Positions 51,717-61,082 are shown, numbered from the stretch's first letter. The stretch: 64,000 nt of DNA from JACRLW01 sp050181465 (GCA_050181465.1 JBFXDD010000012.1:52785-116784); one strand, 5' to 3'. The notes: generated by a model from the letters alone, not told the origin. Program-made: numbers and translations.

Positions 51717-54041
51717 ATGCATGCCGCCTTCCGGACGACTCGCATCGCACTGTTCTCGCTCGCGTACTTCGCGCTCGCGAACGCGCACATCATCGCTCAG
51801 CGACACACCACTCTGCTGGTCCCATCACGCGCGAACGTCGAGTCGACCATGCTCGCGTACCTGCCTGCGATCGCAGCCGCGAGCACAGTCGATGCGATGC
51901 CGCTTGCACTGACGGTGGATGCCGCTGCACCGTGGCGACCGGAACTGCTGGCGTGGCTCGAGCGCACTGCACACGAACGACTGATCGCGATCGGCACGAT
52001 CGACTCACCCCCGTCTGCCGTCACGACGCCGCTGGAGACGATCGCGGTCGAAGACCCGGAAGGCGCGCCCTTCTCGATCGCGCGCCGCTTCTGGCAGCGC
52101 GCGAACCAAGTGGTGCTCGTCGACCTCAGGGCGCCCACACACGCACTCCCCGCGGCGGCTCTCGCAGCTCGACTACGGGTCCCACTGCTCCCGCTGCCGC
52201 GACCCGACACCGCAGCCGTGTGGCAGTCGACGCTCTCGGTCCTCGGGTGTGAACGAGCGCTCGTCGTCGGCCCGCACACGCGCGCCGACTTGGGCTCGCT
52301 GCGAATCACGACACTCGGCGACGCGCGTGCCATCGCCGCGCACCTGCGTGGGCAAGGCCAGCGAGTCGACTACCTGGCGCTCGTGAACCCGAACGACGCC
52401 GAGGCACGCCGAGCGCCCGGCCTCAGCGCGGTTGCAGCGCTGCTCGCCGCGGGACGCAACGGCGTGGTGGTACCGCTGATCGGCGAGTGCGGCTGGAAGC
52501 AACCGCACGCCGCCACGACCGTCGAGACGGCGCCGGCGGGTGCGCCGCCGAGCCGCACGACGTACCGAAGCGGTCGACTGGCGCTCGGCGACCGGCATGT
52601 CCGTTTCTGGACCGGCATCGGGACCGCCGACGGCCGCACCTTCGCGCTGGTCGACCGCGACGACGACGGCCGCTGCGACACGAACGAACAGGCCGTGCTG
52701 CGCACCGGCGACGTCCTCACCCTCGGCGCTCGCAGCGCGAGCATCGACCTCGATGAGAACGAGAAAGCGCGCGGCCACACGCTGTCCTTGACCTACCCGA
52801 CGGCAACGACGATCGCGGCAACTCTCGCCGAGTTCTGCAAGGGTCTGGCGCCGATCCCGGACACGCTCTGCCTCGTCGGCTGGCCGGACACACTGCCGAT
52901 GGCGATCGTCGGCGACGGCCACGGCATCGACGCGGACCTCGTCTCCGACCTGCCGCTCGCGCAACTCGACGACGACCCCTTCGCCGACTTCGCCTACGCG
53001 CGCTTCTGCGCCGAGGATCTCGCCAGCGCGACACTCGCCGCGTGTCGCGGCTTCGTCCACGCGCCCGCGTCGGGCAACGACCGCACCTTCGCCACCGCGG
53101 AGTGGGAGACCATCGCCGCCGACACCTTGCGGGCGCGCGGCTGGCGGTCCCTCGGCCATCACGCCGGGGAATCTCCGATCCATGACGGTGCCGGCCTGAC
53201 GACGGCTCGACTGCTCAGCCACGGCTCCCACGCGATGTGGACCGAGATGGGCAAGACCTATCGCTTCGACTCCACCACGCTGTTTCGCGACACCTTCATC
53301 GAGTCCAGCGGTTGCAGTGTGGCATCGCTGGATCAGGACAAAGACCGACGCTCGGTGGTGGCCCGCATGCTTCGCAACGGCGCGCTCGCCTTCGCCGGCA
53401 ACACCCGTCGCGGCACCGCCGAGCAGGAGCTGTTCCGCTCGGAGATCGTGGACGGCTGGCTGAGCGGCCTGCCGCTGGGCGAGGCGAATCGGGTCGCGTT
53501 GAACAAGACCCTGGTCGGCGCTCTCGCCCGCGCGCAGGGCCTGCGCAGCGTGCTCGGCTACCAACTCCACAACGCGATCGCGATCGGTGATCCCGCGTTG
53601 CGGCTGGTCGTCCAAAGCGAGAGCGTCGCAGGTGGACCGCGGGTCGTCGCGAGAGGCGACCTCGTGACCGTGAGCGCACCGCAGCGATGGGTCCGCAGCG
53701 AGTACAGCCCCCTCTTGGAGTGGAAGTGCCCGGCCGAGCGGCTGACGGTCCTGCGCGCCGTCGGCGTGGGCATCGAGAGTTGGTGGTCCCCGGAGCGACG
53801 CCGCAACCAAGACGTCCTCATCTACACCGCGGCACTGCGGACGACTCGGCCGGCGACCGGGGTGGTCGCACTCGACGCCCGCGACGGCGCGCTCGCCTTC
53901 GACGGCCGTTGTCAGGTCGATCACCACCCCGACGGCTCCCGCACGCTCTATTGGCGAATACGTTTCGTCGACTTCGACATGGAGCGCGGCGCGATCCGCG
54001 AGCAGGTGAAGTCGGCGCGGTTTCGACTCACGACGCGGTAG
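51717..54041 (+). CDS. secreted C25 (gingipain)-like cysteine peptidase-fold protein
   Basis: This is a 774-aa protein. A signal peptide (MHAAFRTTRIALFSLAYFAL to AQ) precedes an N-terminal region that contains two Rossmann-like stretches ('QVVLVDLRAPTHALPAAALA', 'RALVVGPHTRADLG'). In the second half 'RLLSHGSHAMW' (about 500) and 'ESSGCSVASLD' (about 530) lie where the catalytic His and Cys of caspase-fold C25 peptidases are found. 'RNGALAFAGNTRRGTAEQEL' and 'IAIGDPALRL' then match the family's last core strands. 'DRDDDGRCDTNEQ' is a calcium-type loop. It is likely an exported cysteine peptidase or relative; the specificity is unknown. A final beta domain follows. It is followed 10 bp later by a DUF1697 gene, in the same direction. 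Confidence 0.65.
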   Translation: MHAAFRTTRIALFSLAYFALANAHIIAQRHTTLLVPSRANVESTMLAYLPAIAAASTVDAMPLALTVDAAAPWRPELLAWLERTAHERLIAIGTIDSPPSAVTTPLETIAVEDPEGAPFSIARRFWQRANQVVLVDLRAPTHALPAAALAARLRVPLLPLPRPDTAAVWQSTLSVLGCERALVVGPHTRADLGSLRITTLGDARAIAAHLRGQGQRVDYLALVNPNDAEARRAPGLSAVAALLAAGRNGVVVPLIGECGWKQPHAATTVETAPAGAPPSRTTYRSGRLALGDRHVRFWTGIGTADGRTFALVDRDDDGRCDTNEQAVLRTGDVLTLGARSASIDLDENEKARGHTLSLTYPTATTIAATLAEFCKGLAPIPDTLCLVGWPDTLPMAIVGDGHGIDADLVSDLPLAQLDDDPFADFAYARFCAEDLASATLAACRGFVHAPASGNDRTFATAEWETIAADTLRARGWRSLGHHAGESPIHDGAGLTTARLLSHGSHAMWTEMGKTYRFDSTTLFRDTFIESSGCSVASLDQDKDRRSVVARMLRNGALAFAGNTRRGTAEQELFRSEIVDGWLSGLPLGEANRVALNKTLVGALARAQGLRSVLGYQLHNAIAIGDPALRLVVQSESVAGGPRVVARGDLVTVSAPQRWVRSEYSPLLEWKCPAERLTVLRAVGVGIESWWSPERRRNQDVLIYTAALRTTRPATGVVALDARDGALAFDGRCQVDHHPDGSRTLYWRIRFVDFDMERGAIREQVKSARFRLTTR

Positions 54042-54050
54042 CCTGAGGCG

Positions 54051-54584
54051 ATGACCCGTCACGTCGCCTTGCTGCGCGGGATCAACGTCGGCGGCAAGAA
54101 CAAGCTACCGATGAAGGACCTCGCCGCGATCTTCGAGGCGAGCGGTGCACGCGACATCGTCACCTACATCCAGAGCGGCAACGTGGTGTTCACGGCAACG
54201 GCGGCGCTGGCCCGCGCGATCCCGACGGTGGTGGAAGACGGGATCGAGCAGCGCTTCGGCTTTCGGGTGCCGATGGTGATCCGCTCGGCGTCCCACCTGG
54301 CAGCGGTCCTCGCCGGGTGCCCTTTCGCGGGGAAGCCGACGGAGTTGCTTCACGTTTTCTTCCTCTCGGCGAAGCCGACCGCGCAGGTGCTGGCGACGCT
54401 CGATCCGGCCCACTCACCGCCCGATGAAATGCGCGTCGTCGGCCAGGAGATTTGGCTGCATTGTCCGAAGGGACTCGCGCGCTCGAAGTTCACCAACGCC
54501 TGGCTTGATCGAAAGCTCGGGGTGGTCAGCACGGCGCGCAACCATCAGACCTTGACTAAGCTCGTGGAACTCAGCAGGAGTTGA
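54051..54584 (+). CDS. DUF1697-family protein
   Basis: This 177-aa cytoplasmic protein begins MTRHVALLRGINVGGKNKLP, and 'YIQSGNVVFTA' follows: both are the signature segments of the DUF1697 family. The C-terminal 'GLARSKFTNAWLDRKLGV' with 'TARNHQTLTKLVELS' is also typical. The family has no established activity. It starts 10 bp after the C25-like gene and may be co-transcribed with it, though no functional link is evident. Length is normal for the family. Confidence 0.9.
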   Translation: MTRHVALLRGINVGGKNKLPMKDLAAIFEASGARDIVTYIQSGNVVFTATAALARAIPTVVEDGIEQRFGFRVPMVIRSASHLAAVLAGCPFAGKPTELLHVFFLSAKPTAQVLATLDPAHSPPDEMRVVGQEIWLHCPKGLARSKFTNAWLDRKLGVVSTARNHQTLTKLVELSRS

Positions 54585-54644
54585 AGCCTGCGCGTCGCGG
54601 CTCGCGCGAGCGGCGCTGGCCGACCCCGATCGGTCGGGATGGTC

Positions 54645-57600
54645 TCAGTCGCTCACGCGGAGCTCGACGGTGCGGGGCGCGTCGGGCCCGGTCTCCAGCG
54701 ACACCGAACGGCGACCGCCGCTTTGGAGCACGACCTCGACCGACCGGATTCGCGACGGGATCCCTCGAACGAGCTCGAGATCGACCCCTCGCCGAAGGAA
54801 CTCCTCGAAGACCGCTTGACCATTGCCATCCAGCCAGCGCAGCGTCGCGACCTCGCGCAGGTCGCCGCGGAGGCGCAACGTGAACGTGGGCGCGGCCTCC
54901 AGAGTGATCGGAAGCGTCCGCGACTGTTCCCCCCCGCCGCGAATCTCGAAGACCAGCGGAGCGCAGTCCTCGCCCCAGACACTCACGGGGATCACCGCCG
55001 CCGGCACGGAACGCAGCACGAGGTCGCGCCCCACCCGCTCGACCGGCATCGCGAAGAACGGACCTCCGCGAGGGTTGCGCACGAAGAGTTCGAGCCTGGC
55101 GCCTTCGCGCGGGACGCCGCCGGCGATCGCGAGGTGGATGTCGGCAGGAAGCGCCAGGTCGATCGTGCCGAGATCCAGCGCCATGCCCGGCGCGAGTTCC
55201 TCCAGCTCCTGGTGCACGAGTCGCTTGCCGTCGTGTTCGATCGCGAGGGTGTACCGCCCCGGCGGGAGTGCCGCGAAGTGGAAGCTCCGATTGGCATGGT
55301 CGATCTCGAATTCTGCGACGGCCGCGGACTCGGCCGAGAACAGCCGCGCCCGGAGCGAACCGTGGTGCTCGGCGCCGGACCAGCGCACGTGACCAACGAC
55401 ACTCGCCGTGGCCATGCGATCCGCGCCGATCTCGACCCGGAGTTCGCCGCGCCTGGGATCCACGTCGGCGACCGTCACGCTCGGGAACGCAGCCGCCGGC
55501 GCAAACGCGCGCAGCTCGCGCAACGCGGCTCCGGGCAAGCCCAACTCGGCGTGGCCGCGGTCGTCGGTCATTGCGGGGACTTCTTGCCGATCGGGATCGG
55601 TCGCGACCAGGCGCCATCCGGAGAGCGGGTTGGACTCGGCGTCGACGAGAGTCACGTCCAGCACGTGGGTCGTATCGGCAAGGAACTCGAGTCGCGTCTC
55701 CGAGCCGCGCACGAGTTCGATCGACTGCGACTTCGAGAAGCCGTCACACCGCAGACTCGCGAGGTGCACGCCGCTGAGTGGACAGTGAGCCGTGAATTCG
55801 CCGTCGCTTCCGATTCTCGCGTAGCCGGTCAGCTCATTGAGGAGCCCCGACCACACTCGCGCATCCTGGGACGCGAAGCTCAGGGTCGCGCCGCCTGCGG
55901 AGTCCGGAGTCAGACCGTCGACTCTCCCTCGCACAACACACGACGGCGCGATCTGCAGCTCCACTTCGTTGCGTGCACCGGAACGGACTTGGATGCTGAC
56001 GATCTCGGAAGCGATCCCGCGGCGCGGATCACCCTTTCGCCACGCCAGCGCGAAGTAGTCACCCTCGGCCAAGGCCGGGAATTCGAACGCACCGCCGGCG
56101 TCGCCGTCGAGCACCAGGGGAGAATGGTGATTCAGATTCTTCGCTCTCGCCGACCAGAGCGCGACCTTGGCGTCGGGCACGGTCGCCCCGTCCGCGTCGC
56201 GCAACTTACCGGTCAGGTTCATCGCGCGACCGCCGAGGGCAAGCCGGATCGGACCGCGATCTTCAGCATCCGCGGCCACGTGTGCCGTGTCGGAGTGGAC
56301 GACGCCGGGAACCCACGCCACGAGCGAGAAGCCGCTGTCGATGAGCGGCAGTTCGAGCATGCCGTTCGGATCGGTTTGGCCGGCGGTCCGCCACGCGGTG
56401 TTGTCGTCGAACCAATTCCTCAGGCGCACCGTCGCGCCGGGCACAGTGCGACCTTCGGCGTCGACGACTTGCACATCGACACGCCGCACGGTCGGGAACT
56501 CGAGAACGAGATCGCAGACCTCACCGGCGTTGACCGTACCACGGGCGAGCACGGACTCCGCCACATCGATCCCTCGATGCGATGCGACGCGGATCTCGCA
56601 AGCGCCGACCGCGACGTTCTCATAGAGGACATTGCCGGCCTCGTCGGTGAACTTGCTGCCGAGGATCCTTCCGCCGCTCTCGCCTTCGACCGGAACATAC
56701 GGCAGCGCTCGCGAGGAACCGCGCTCTTGGACTCGAATGCGAATGCGGCCGGTCGCGGGTTCGTCGGGACGTGGCCGCGCTTCCAAGACGGGAACCGACG
56801 GTTTCACCCGGGCCGAGTTCGACGATGGGTCGCTGCTCTCGCGTGGGGAGTCACCGGCCAGGGCCACACGCTCGGCGATCGTCGCATTCGGCAGCGGCGA
56901 TTCCTGCGGCTCGACGGGTTCGCTGAGGAGATGCGCGCCCAGACCGGTGGCGAGCAGTGCGCAGGCGCAGATCAGGAGCTTCTTGTTCATGGTCAACCAC
57001 GAGCTGAGCGTGACGAAAGTTGCGGCGGTGAGAGCGGTCGGGATCACCGCTGCCGACTGACTCACCACGGCGGCGCGCATCCGGGCGAGCACAGCGGACG
57101 GGACTTGGGTGCTGAAGCCACCGCCGAGCGCGGTCGCTCGCGGCAGCCGACTGCGCAGCATCTGCATGCCGCGCGAGAAGCGCATGCGCAGGGTTCCCGG
57201 CGAGATACCTTCCGTTCGTGCGATCTCGACCAAGGGTCGATCCTCGAACAGATGTGCTTCGACGACGCGGCGGTAGTGGGAGGGCAGTGCCGCGACTTCG
57301 GCGTGCAGTGCCTGTTGCAGTTCCGCGCGGCTCAGTGTGTCGACCGGGTCGTCGACGATCTGTCTCTGCAGTCGTTCAGCGTCGACTTCGCGACGACTGC
57401 GGCGGCGTGCCTCGCGCACGCGATTCGCGAGCACACCGAACAGCCAGGGCAGCAGCGGCCGTTGACCGTCCCACCCGCTCGGATCGCACAACAGCGAGAG
57501 GTAGGTCTGGGAGACGGCATCCTCGGCGTCGGCGGAGTTCCCGCACAATCGCATCGCGAGTCGATAGAGGTCGGGCGCGCTGCGGTCGAAGAACCGCGCG

Positions 57601-57674
57601 AAGGCCTTGGGATCACCCTTGCGGCGGAATCGTTCGAAGGCTCGTTCGAGGCGCGGCAGCATCGGTGACCCCAT
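54645..57674 (-). CDS. second ECF sigma factor fused to membrane segment and carboxypeptidase-regulatory-like domains
   Basis: This 1009-aa protein starts at ATG 57674 (57662 possible). Residues about 1-190 are an ECF sigma factor: 'DRSAPDLYRLAMRLCGNSAD', 'AVSQTYLSLL', 'LPWLFGVLANRVREARRRSR', and region 4 'LPSHYRRVVEAHLFEDRPLV' with 'GISPGTLRMRFSRGMQML'. Hydrophobic segments lie near 210-250 ('AAVIPTALTAATFVTLSSWL', 'KKLLICACALLATGLGAHLL'). The remaining 750 residues are CarboxypepD_reg-like beta modules ('IRIRVQERGSSRALPYVPV', 'LTGKLRDADGATVPDAKVAL'). The design is the same as the gene at 15801, but with little sequence identity by eye, so it is a second member of a class rather than a recent copy. 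The internal Met of MNKKLLICACALL could start a separate exported product. Confidence 0.85.
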   Translation of the reverse strand: MGSPMLPRLERAFERFRRKGDPKAFARFFDRSAPDLYRLAMRLCGNSADAEDAVSQTYLSLLCDPSGWDGQRPLLPWLFGVLANRVREARRRSRREVDAERLQRQIVDDPVDTLSRAELQQALHAEVAALPSHYRRVVEAHLFEDRPLVEIARTEGISPGTLRMRFSRGMQMLRSRLPRATALGGGFSTQVPSAVLARMRAAVVSQSAAVIPTALTAATFVTLSSWLTMNKKLLICACALLATGLGAHLLSEPVEPQESPLPNATIAERVALAGDSPRESSDPSSNSARVKPSVPVLEARPRPDEPATGRIRIRVQERGSSRALPYVPVEGESGGRILGSKFTDEAGNVLYENVAVGACEIRVASHRGIDVAESVLARGTVNAGEVCDLVLEFPTVRRVDVQVVDAEGRTVPGATVRLRNWFDDNTAWRTAGQTDPNGMLELPLIDSGFSLVAWVPGVVHSDTAHVAADAEDRGPIRLALGGRAMNLTGKLRDADGATVPDAKVALWSARAKNLNHHSPLVLDGDAGGAFEFPALAEGDYFALAWRKGDPRRGIASEIVSIQVRSGARNEVELQIAPSCVVRGRVDGLTPDSAGGATLSFASQDARVWSGLLNELTGYARIGSDGEFTAHCPLSGVHLASLRCDGFSKSQSIELVRGSETRLEFLADTTHVLDVTLVDAESNPLSGWRLVATDPDRQEVPAMTDDRGHAELGLPGAALRELRAFAPAAAFPSVTVADVDPRRGELRVEIGADRMATASVVGHVRWSGAEHHGSLRARLFSAESAAVAEFEIDHANRSFHFAALPPGRYTLAIEHDGKRLVHQELEELAPGMALDLGTIDLALPADIHLAIAGGVPREGARLELFVRNPRGGPFFAMPVERVGRDLVLRSVPAAVIPVSVWGEDCAPLVFEIRGGGEQSRTLPITLEAAPTFTLRLRGDLREVATLRWLDGNGQAVFEEFLRRGVDLELVRGIPSRIRSVEVVLQSGGRRSVSLETGPDAPRTVELRVSD

Positions 57675-57758
57675 TGGACCCGACGCGCGGGAACGTCACG
57701 GGAAATGTCCCGCTTTCGCGGCTGAGTTCCGCCGCGGGTGTGGCGCGACGAGGCTCGA

Positions 57759-58232
57759 CTACCCCGCAGCGCGATGATCCGGATCGGTGTCGAAGTCGCG
57801 CCGGTCGCGAAACAGGAGCCGGATGGCCTCGGCGACCGGGTCTTCGGCATCAACGTTCCGCATCGCCATGACGAAACGACGGACCGCCTCCTGCAGCGAG
57901 AGCAGGGCTCGCGGAAAGAACTGTTGGAACGTCGCCTCGTCGGGGAGCAGCAACTCGATGCTCGCGATCGTGTCGTTCACTCCGGGGAACACCTTCACAC
58001 CCTTGACCATGCCGGTCACGACGGCTGCGGTCTCGAGCACGCGCTGTCGCTCACCGGCAGAAGCGAAGGGGAAGAAGTTGGGGTAGACGATTCGAAAAAA
58101 GTTCGGGTCCTCCTCGTCGAACGGCAGGAGGAAGGTTCCGCCCTCGTACTTGAAGAGGACGTAGTCGTCGCGCACCTGCGGACGGAAGCCCTGCTTGGCT
58201 AGGAAGTCACGGATCTGATCGAGCTTGGTCAT
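57759..58232 (-). CDS. YbjN-like protein
   Basis: This 157-aa soluble protein starts at ATG 58232 (the frame upstream is not supported). 'MTKLDQIRDFLAKQGFRPQV' and 'DYVLFKYEGGTFLLPFDEED', then 'YPNFFPFASAGERQRVLETA', match the type III-chaperone-like YbjN fold. These small proteins are thought to bind other proteins; none is an enzyme. The C-terminal part ('FFPRALLSLQEAVRRFVMAM') is helical. It is separated from the sigma-factor fusion gene by 84 bp and from the secreted cluster by 162 bp. Function is unknown. Confidence 0.7.
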   Translation of the reverse strand: MTKLDQIRDFLAKQGFRPQVRDDYVLFKYEGGTFLLPFDEEDPNFFRIVYPNFFPFASAGERQRVLETAAVVTGMVKGVKVFPGVNDTIASIELLLPDEATFQQFFPRALLSLQEAVRRFVMAMRNVDAEDPVAEAIRLLFRDRRDFDTDPDHRAAG

Positions 58233-58394
58233 CGGTGGTTCTCGCGGCGCGGTGACCCGCTTGGAGAGGGAAGCGTGCGGCGGGACGTCCGCGGCACACC
58301 ATCCAGAAGCACCGGCGCGTGCTCGATCTGTCAGTCGAAGGCGCAGCGCGACGACCGCGCTGCCGGCCATCGCGTCAACTCACCTCAGAGCGCA

Positions 58395-59459
58395 TCACTG
58401 GACTTCGAGCCCGATCACCGGCACGGCCAGGTGTTGCACGCGCGCATCGAAGCCCGGAACCCCGCTCACGACCGCCATGCCTAGCGTCGGCACGCCGCTC
58501 GCCAGCGTCGCCGCCGTTGCGTTCGAGAGCGCCAGGACTCCCCCCTCGACCGTCATCCACTGGGCCCCGATCGTCGCACCGGCAAGCTGCGGATCGCTCG
58601 GCAGTCGGGTGCGGAACTGCGCGAACGCCGGCGTGAAGTCAGCGCCGGGAACGACCAGCGGAACGACGCCGGCACCGATCGCCGAGAACGGCTCCACCCA
58701 CAGTTGGCAACCGGGCGAACCCATCGCCGTCAAGTCGAGCGGCGAACCACGAACGAGACCGAGCAGCAGCCAGGCCGGCACGACGCCGGGGGCATCCAGC
58801 GTGAACTGCGCACTGCGCCCCACCACGAGCTCGGTCGTCGAAACGAATGCATTCTCCGAGAGCCCGGAGGCCAAGCCGCACGGACTTCCTAGTCGCATCG
58901 CGCTGCCGACGATCGGATCGGTCGCCGCATCCATCCACCACGACGACATCGCAGTGTCCTGACCTTCGAGGTCGATCACCAAGGTGCCGGCGTTGTGCAC
59001 ATACGGAACTTGGAATGGGATTCGAATCGTATCGGCTGCCGACCATGTCGGCGCGCTCGATGGCGCGCTGATCGCCGGTGCATTCACCACTCCGCGATAC
59101 ACTTCGAGCGGGCTGGGAAGATTCACCGCAAAGTCCGAGCTCGCGTCGAGCGAAGTCGCAGCACTGCTTCCGATTCGCAACACCACTGACGCCGATGCAG
59201 CCGGTTCATTGCGCGAATGACCGCCGTCGCGACGCAACAACAACGCGGTGATGCCTCGACCCAAGATCGGTTGCAGGTGGCTGCTGTCGATGAGGATCTG
59301 CTGGCGGTGCGCAGTCGAGATTCCGGGGACGACGCTCGCCGCGTCGCCTTCGGCCACGGCAAGGTGAGGTGGCACCACCACGAAGTTCTGCGCAAGAACC
59401 GATGCCGGCAGCCCTAGCCAGAGCAAGCCCGAAGCCACTGAAGAAAGGGGAGTTCTCAT
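58395..59459 (-). CDS. secreted protein with lineage C-terminal module
   Basis: This is a 354-aa protein. The signal peptide MRTPLSSVASGLLWLGLPAS to AQ is followed by a beta-rich domain ('AASASVVLRIGSSAATSLDA', 'RIPFQVPYVHNAGTLVIDLE') I do not recognise. The last 100 residues ('CQLWVEPFSAIGAGVVPL', 'QLAGATIGAQWMTVEGG', 'LALSNATAATL') align in pattern with the C-terminal module of the proteins at 29599 and 41482. It is the last gene of a three-gene set; its ATG overlaps the stop of the small gene upstream (ATGA, 59456-59459). Exported; function unknown. Confidence 0.75.
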   Translation of the reverse strand: MRTPLSSVASGLLWLGLPASVLAQNFVVVPPHLAVAEGDAASVVPGISTAHRQQILIDSSHLQPILGRGITALLLRRDGGHSRNEPAASASVVLRIGSSAATSLDASSDFAVNLPSPLEVYRGVVNAPAISAPSSAPTWSAADTIRIPFQVPYVHNAGTLVIDLEGQDTAMSSWWMDAATDPIVGSAMRLGSPCGLASGLSENAFVSTTELVVGRSAQFTLDAPGVVPAWLLLGLVRGSPLDLTAMGSPGCQLWVEPFSAIGAGVVPLVVPGADFTPAFAQFRTRLPSDPQLAGATIGAQWMTVEGGVLALSNATAATLASGVPTLGMAVVSGVPGFDARVQHLAVPVIGLEVQ

Positions 59460-59722
59460 TGGTTGCTTACAACCTCCACTGCCGTGACTGTTGGCACAGG
59501 AAACCCGAGGTCGGACACGACCAGAATGGTGCCGCCGGGGATGTTGGGCGGAACCCGAAACTCGGCACGACCGCCGCGGACCGGAACGCGGAACTTGCCG
59601 TGTCGCCCCGTCGAGATGAAGATCTCTCCGGTTCGACTGCCGACTTCGATTTCGAGCACACCACCCTCGGCAACTCGCGGCGGAACCCGAATACCCGGCG
59701 ACTGAGGCAGCGGCGACGTCAT
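59456..59722 (-). CDS. small beta-rich protein, middle gene of three-gene secreted cluster
   Basis: This 88-aa product is taken from ATG 59722; the longer frame to 59806 overlaps the upstream gene. 'PGIRVPPRVAEGGVLEIEVG', 'GEIFISTGRHGKF', 'GRAEFRVPPNIPGGTILVVS' is the cadence of one Ig-like/IPT-type beta sandwich. No signal peptide is evident, so it may be exported with a partner, or act inside. It overlaps the start of the following gene by 4 bp and lies 19 bp after the preceding one. Function is unknown. Confidence 0.65.
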   Translation of the reverse strand: MTSPLPQSPGIRVPPRVAEGGVLEIEVGSRTGEIFISTGRHGKFRVPVRGGRAEFRVPPNIPGGTILVVSDLGFPVPTVTAVEVVSNQ

Positions 59723-59741
59723 TCGAATCCTCGATCTCGTG

Positions 59742-60194
59742 CTACCGAGCCCTCCTCCGGAGATCGGCGAGTGACGGGCGCAAGTTAGATGCTGCGTGCC
59801 AGTCATCGATCAGGTCGGCAAGAAAGGCACAGAACTGGCGGGTCGCAGAATCATCGCGAACAAGCACCAAACCGACGAGCCGCTCCAGTCCGGGGAGGAG
59901 TCGCTCGTCCCGCGTGCTGCCGATCACATGGAGGAATAGGAGCGCATTCGCGTAGAGATCCTCGTCACTCGCCCTCTGAATCCCGAGAGCCCAAGCAAGC
60001 GCTTCGCTCTCTTTCGCCGACTCAGGCGTGTCCGTCGCGGCGGCATCCGATCGCCCGCCGATCCCCCAACCCACCGACAATCCCAAGCCGACCGAAGCTG
60101 CGCACCACGCGAACAGTTGTCGACGGCTGACCGACTCCCTGTCAGTTGCGGGCTTCGGCTCAGGACCGAGCAGATACACCGGTTCCAGGTTCAT
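59742..60194 (-). CDS. small membrane-anchored protein, first gene of three-gene cluster
   Basis: This is a 150-aa protein. After a 28-residue basic/acidic head comes one hydrophobic segment ('LFAWCAASVGLGLSVGWGIG'), then an acidic linker and a helical domain ('DLYANALLFLHVIGSTRDER', 'TRQFCAFLADLIDDWHAA'). I recognise no family; the layout (head, anchor, soluble part) is that of a single-pass inner-membrane protein. It leads the cluster with the small beta protein and the module-bearing secreted protein. The 294 bp upstream, to the ECF sigma gene's stop, contain no gene that I can see. Confidence 0.65.
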   Translation of the reverse strand: MNLEPVYLLGPEPKPATDRESVSRRQLFAWCAASVGLGLSVGWGIGGRSDAAATDTPESAKESEALAWALGIQRASDEDLYANALLFLHVIGSTRDERLLPGLERLVGLVLVRDDSATRQFCAFLADLIDDWHAASNLRPSLADLRRRAR

Positions 60195-60488
60195 CGAGCA
60201 ATGCTTGACCGCATTCCGGCGGCAAGTCTGAGGTTGCGGCCCAGCGACGCGTCGGGCGTCGGCGGGGAGAAGGAGCGCGATCGAGGCTAGGCAGGCCCTC
60301 CGAGCCTGTCAAGCAAGGGCCGAGGATGGCGCGGCGGAAGGCCGAACCCGGCGCGCGTCACGCGCGCGCCGCAGGTTCCCGTAAACCGCTCCGCTCGAAG
60401 CGAGCTTGCCCTGCTGCACCGTGGGTTCACGCGCTCGGGGATTGCGCCATCGCGGTCGATCGCCGTCGCGCGGCGGGCCGCGCCGCCG

Positions 60489-61055
60489 TCACAACCCCGC
60501 CCCCAACTCCGCCAACGCACGACTCAACATCGACCGCACGGCAACCTCCGTCTTGCCGAGCTCGGCCGCGATCTGCGCATGCGACATGCCCATCAGGCGA
60601 TGCATGAGGATGACCTCCTGCTTGTCGGGCGACAGTCGCGAGAAGGAGCGTTCGACGGCCTCGAGCTCCTCGCGCGCCATCGCCTGCTGACTCGGCGACC
60701 AGATGGCGGCGAGCGCGGAGAGGTCCTCATCCAGCCCGCCCTGCACCGCCGCCGCGCGACGCTTCTGCGCCTGCCAATGTTCATGGCGATCGGCGATCTT
60801 GCGCATGGCCGTCGTGAACAGCCACTTGCGGAACTCGGGCTCACCACCGAACTGAAATCGATCCGCACCCTCGAGGATGTCGCGACACACGGACTGCGCG
60901 AGATCCGACGACGACTCATGCTGCAAGATCGCGGGTCCTGCTTTGAGACGCAAGAAGGCCCGCAACGCCGGCAAGTGCCGCAGCAGCAGCTCCTCGACCG
61001 CAGCGCTGTCACCGGCAGATGCGCGCGCAACGAGACGTTGCAAGTCTTCAGACAT
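60489..61055 (-). CDS. ECF sigma factor, divergent from a Ser/Thr kinase
   Basis: This 188-aa protein runs from ATG 61055. Region 2: 'LQHESSSDLAQSVCRDIL' with 'EFRKWLFTTAMRKIADRHEH'. Region 4: 'LSPDKQEVILMHRLMGMSHA' with helix-turn-helix 'QIAAELGKTEVAVRSMLSRA'. The 'SSSDLAQSV' segment is typical of an ECF group common in Planctomycetota. Only 27 bp separate its start from the GTG of the kinase on the other strand, and an inverted repeat sits in this gap. No anti-sigma factor is encoded nearby; the kinase is the probable control partner. Confidence 0.92.
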   Translation of the reverse strand: MSEDLQRLVARASAGDSAAVEELLLRHLPALRAFLRLKAGPAILQHESSSDLAQSVCRDILEGADRFQFGGEPEFRKWLFTTAMRKIADRHEHWQAQKRRAAAVQGGLDEDLSALAAIWSPSQQAMAREELEAVERSFSRLSPDKQEVILMHRLMGMSHAQIAAELGKTEVAVRSMLSRALAELGAGL

Positions 61056-61073
61056 CCTGCGACAGGATATCCT
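61054..61073. promoter_or_regulatory. nested inverted repeats between divergent sigma and kinase genes
   Basis: ATCCTG-CGA-CAGGAT (61054-61068) is a perfect 6-bp inverted repeat that includes part of the sigma start codon. AGGATATCCT (61064-61073) is a perfect 10-bp palindrome overlapping it. The gap between the start codons is only 27 bp, so any bound protein would affect translation or transcription of both genes. I infer an operator or overlapping leader element. Confidence 0.45.
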
Positions 61074-61082
61074 CTCCCGAGC

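Noticed and set aside
54639..57668. 1009-aa plus-strand ORF antisense to the second sigma-factor fusion gene
   Set aside because: Its codons are the reverse of a strongly GC3-biased gene of equal length on the minus strand; the protein has no recognisable domain and low-complexity charged content, while the minus strand shows clear sigma-factor motifs.
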